NCBI RefSeq assembly: GCF_042432905.1
Contig: NZ_JBHLWI010000009.1
Coordinates: 1 to 64,000, forward strand
Length of the DNA stretch: 64,000 nt
Origin: Fontibacter flavus
GTDB taxonomy: Bacteria > Bacteroidota > Bacteroidia > Cytophagales > Cyclobacteriaceae
Direction of reading: 5' to 3'
Part shown: positions 62,514 to 64,000 of the stretch, piece after piece
How the letters are laid out: every line of letters begins with the position of its first letter
Numbering within the stretch: position 1 is the first letter of the stretch
Notes under the pieces: generated by a model
What the model was told of the DNA's origin: nothing
The model's database searches: none
Seen by the model: only the letters and a program-made list of their open reading frames with translations
Position numbers and translations under genes: made by a program

Positions 62514-63251
62514 TCAACCTGTCCAAATTAACTTCACTGCGGCAATCAATAACACTACCCCCAATAAATATTTGACGACTTTGGACTGGAATTTTAAGGC
62601 GCCAAAATAAGCGCCTAATGCTCCGCCAAGGATGGTCAAAGGCATGACTATCCATAACTGTTTATCGATTTCAGCTGAAAGTCCTCCCGCACCCAAAAAC
62701 CCGCTGATTGAATTCAATAAGATAAATAAGGCTGAAACTGCTGCTGTTTCTTTGACATTGGTCCAGCCCAACATCAACAGAATAGGAGATAGGATGATAC
62801 CTCCTCCTATGCCGATCAAACCTGAGAAAAAGCCAATTACTAAACCCAAAACTGCTGCCATCCAAAGTGTTTCTTTTATGGTAGCACTTTCTTTGATGGG
62901 GAAAATGTTCAGGAACTTTAATACTGGAAAGATCAACAGTATTCCCAAAATTCTTTTATAAATGGAGGTATCCACCAAAATGGTCCCCCCCAAATACGCT
63001 GCAGGTATGGAAAAAAGTATCAAAGCCAGAAACAGTTTGGTCGGGAATTTTATGGCTTTATTGAAGGAAATAAATGCCATTAGGGACACAAACATATTCA
63101 TCAACAAAGCGGTCGGCCTGATTTGCTCAGGAGCAAAATTGAGTAAAGCTAATACCATCAGGTAGGAACTGGCTCCTCCATGCCCTACCGAAGCATATAG
63201 AAAGGCTACGGTCGGTAGAACCAGGTAAAGTATCAATTCATTTAACTCCAT
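62514..63251 (-). CDS. TauE/SafE family sulfite/anion exporter
   Basis: 245 residues with about 8 membrane spans and the family repeat GFFSGLIGIGGGIILSPILL and FLYASVGHGGASSYLMVLA. Members export sulfite, sulfoacetate or other small anions or import taurine. In a molybdenum-cofactor operon it could export a sulfur compound. It follows moeA by 7 bases. Confidence 0.88.
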   Translation of the reverse strand: MELNELILYLVLPTVAFLYASVGHGGASSYLMVLALLNFAPEQIRPTALLMNMFVSLMAFISFNKAIKFPTKLFLALILFSIPAAYLGGTILVDTSIYKRILGILLIFPVLKFLNIFPIKESATIKETLWMAAVLGLVIGFFSGLIGIGGGIILSPILLMLGWTNVKETAAVSALFILLNSISGFLGAGGLSAEIDKQLWIVMPLTILGGALGAYFGALKFQSKVVKYLLGVVLLIAAVKLIWTG

Positions 63252-63258
63252 CTAAACC

Positions 63259-64000
63259 TTACCATTTATAGAATTTGACCATGCTGCCTTTTGGGAGGAA
63301 TTCTATGTCTTCGGGTATTTCTAAGATGCAGTTTGCAACGCCATAAGAAATCAGATTGAATGATTCCTGTCCTGAAAGGATTTCTATTGAACCGTTTTGC
63401 TCTTTGGCTTTCAGAAAAAAAGTTAAACCCTGTTTTTTTCTATAATCCTCTTTCAAAGGTAATAAACCTGTAGGTTGCCAGGTATTTGATTTTCCCATCC
63501 AAGATTCCAAGCAAGGTTTGACATATTGATTGAAGCAGGTGAGTGTAGAGGCAGGATTTCCAGGAAGGGCAAATATCCATTGATGATCTCTAAAACCGAC
63601 ATAAAGTGGTTTTCCAGGCTTTTGCTTGATTTTGTAGAACAGTTCTTTGACACTTGCGTTTTCTAATCCCTTTTTAACAAAATCAAATTCCCCAACAGAG
63701 ATACCACCTGAAATGATCAGAACATCATAGCGCTGGATAAAATCATTGATTTGAGATTGTAAAAGGTCCGGGTCATCGATGGATTTGGCTATTTCTATGG
63801 CTTTGACCCCAAGTTTTTGCAAATAAGTTTTGAGAACATGTCCATTGGAATCGTAGACTTTGCCAAAAGACAGTGGTTCACCTACTTCCATCAATTCGTC
63901 ACCGGTAAGGATAATGCCAACTGTTGGAGGCAAATAAACCGGTACTTGATCCAGACCTACAGAAGCTAAAAGGCCGATCATTCCCGGAGTAATTTCAGAG
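63259..64000 (-). CDS. moeA: Molybdopterin molybdenumtransferase (5' end outside window)
   Basis: The last about 247 residues of MoeA. In-frame residues SEITPG continue upstream of a Met at 63981 to the window edge, so the start is missing, and the segment GMIGLLASVG is the usual MoeA interior. Also seen: IILTGDELMEVGE, SGGISVGEFDFVKKGL, KPLYVGFRDHQWIFALPGNP and a short C-terminal domain IV. It inserts molybdate into molybdopterin-AMP. It is the first visible gene of the Moco operon. Confidence 0.92.
   Translation of the reverse strand, partial: SEITPGMIGLLASVGLDQVPVYLPPTVGIILTGDELMEVGEPLSFGKVYDSNGHVLKTYLQKLGVKAIEIAKSIDDPDLLQSQINDFIQRYDVLIISGGISVGEFDFVKKGLENASVKELFYKIKQKPGKPLYVGFRDHQWIFALPGNPASTLTCFNQYVKPCLESWMGKSNTWQPTGLLPLKEDYRKKQGLTFFLKAKEQNGSIEILSGQESFNLISYGVANCILEIPEDIEFLPKGSMVKFYKW

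Noticed and set aside
1..64000. tRNA, rRNA, CRISPR, prophage, transposase or toxin-antitoxin genes
   Set aside because: I looked for cloverleaf-like repeats, regular spacers and typical motifs and saw none that I could defend.

Overview
The window comes from a Bacteroidota chromosome, most likely order Cytophagales and probably a Cyclobacteriaceae-type marine or sediment bacterium. That placement is inferred from gene content; no rRNA is present. The supporting signs are type IX secretion C-terminal domains, a SusE-type starch-binding lipoprotein, MoaC-MoaB and MoeB-rhodanese fusions, clade II nitrous-oxide reductase, AT-rich spacers without Shine-Dalgarno sequences, and promoters of the TTTG / TAnnTTTG kind. 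I see no tRNA, rRNA, CRISPR array, prophage or intact insertion sequence. The window is gene-dense and almost entirely chromosomal.

Layout. 1-6.5 kb holds housekeeping genes: Nfu and Mrp Fe-S carriers, DnaG, RibBA, an unknown secreted protein and SurE. 6.6-10.7 kb holds a secreted subtilase, a TPR histidine kinase and a solute-binding-like protein without a signal peptide. 10.7-24.2 kb is a starch/maltose and glycolysis region: MFS sugar transporter, GH31 alpha-glucosidase, LacI regulator, SusE, T9SS-exported GH13 amylase, class II aldolase, lipoprotein GH13 amylase, phosphofructokinase and methylglyoxal synthase. No SusC or SusD gene is present. Two LacI-type half-palindromes coincide with the -33 boxes of the two promoters that flank lacI. 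24.5-27.5 kb holds MscL, an ECF sigma / short membrane protein / Spy-like operon and a tandem universal stress protein. 28-33.9 kb is a four-gene surface glycan operon. 34-37.6 kb holds Ffh, DprA, a MerR regulator and a sugar mutarotase. 37.7-44.1 kb holds two tandem 1048-residue paralogues with IgGFc-binding, PKD and SprB-like repeats and a gliding-type C-terminal domain. 44.2-50.1 kb holds GalE, a two-subunit transketolase, a peroxiredoxin, an M23 peptidase and an FAH-family hydrolase.

50.3-59.3 kb is a nitrous-oxide respiration cluster read on the minus strand: RIC/YtfE, a membrane oxidase-like protein fused in frame to a lipoprotein cytochrome c, NosZ, an unnamed membrane protein, NosL, NosD, NosF and NosY. 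An NsrR-like Rrf2 regulator lies just upstream. 59.5-64 kb is a molybdenum-cofactor operon (MoaCB, MoaE, MoeB-rhodanese, MoaD, TauE-like exporter, partial MoeA). Moco is needed by nitrate reductase and sulfite-type enzymes, so the last 14 kb is probably part of an anaerobic respiration island that continues past the window.

The observations most worth a second look are the membrane protein-cytochrome fusion with an internal lipoprotein signal, a shared palindromic motif in front of the Rrf2 gene and the RIC-nos operon, operators overlapping -33 boxes in the starch locus, the Sus-like operon without SusCD, the unnamed membrane protein between NosZ and NosL, and the Cnr-like sigma/anti-sigma/Spy arrangement.
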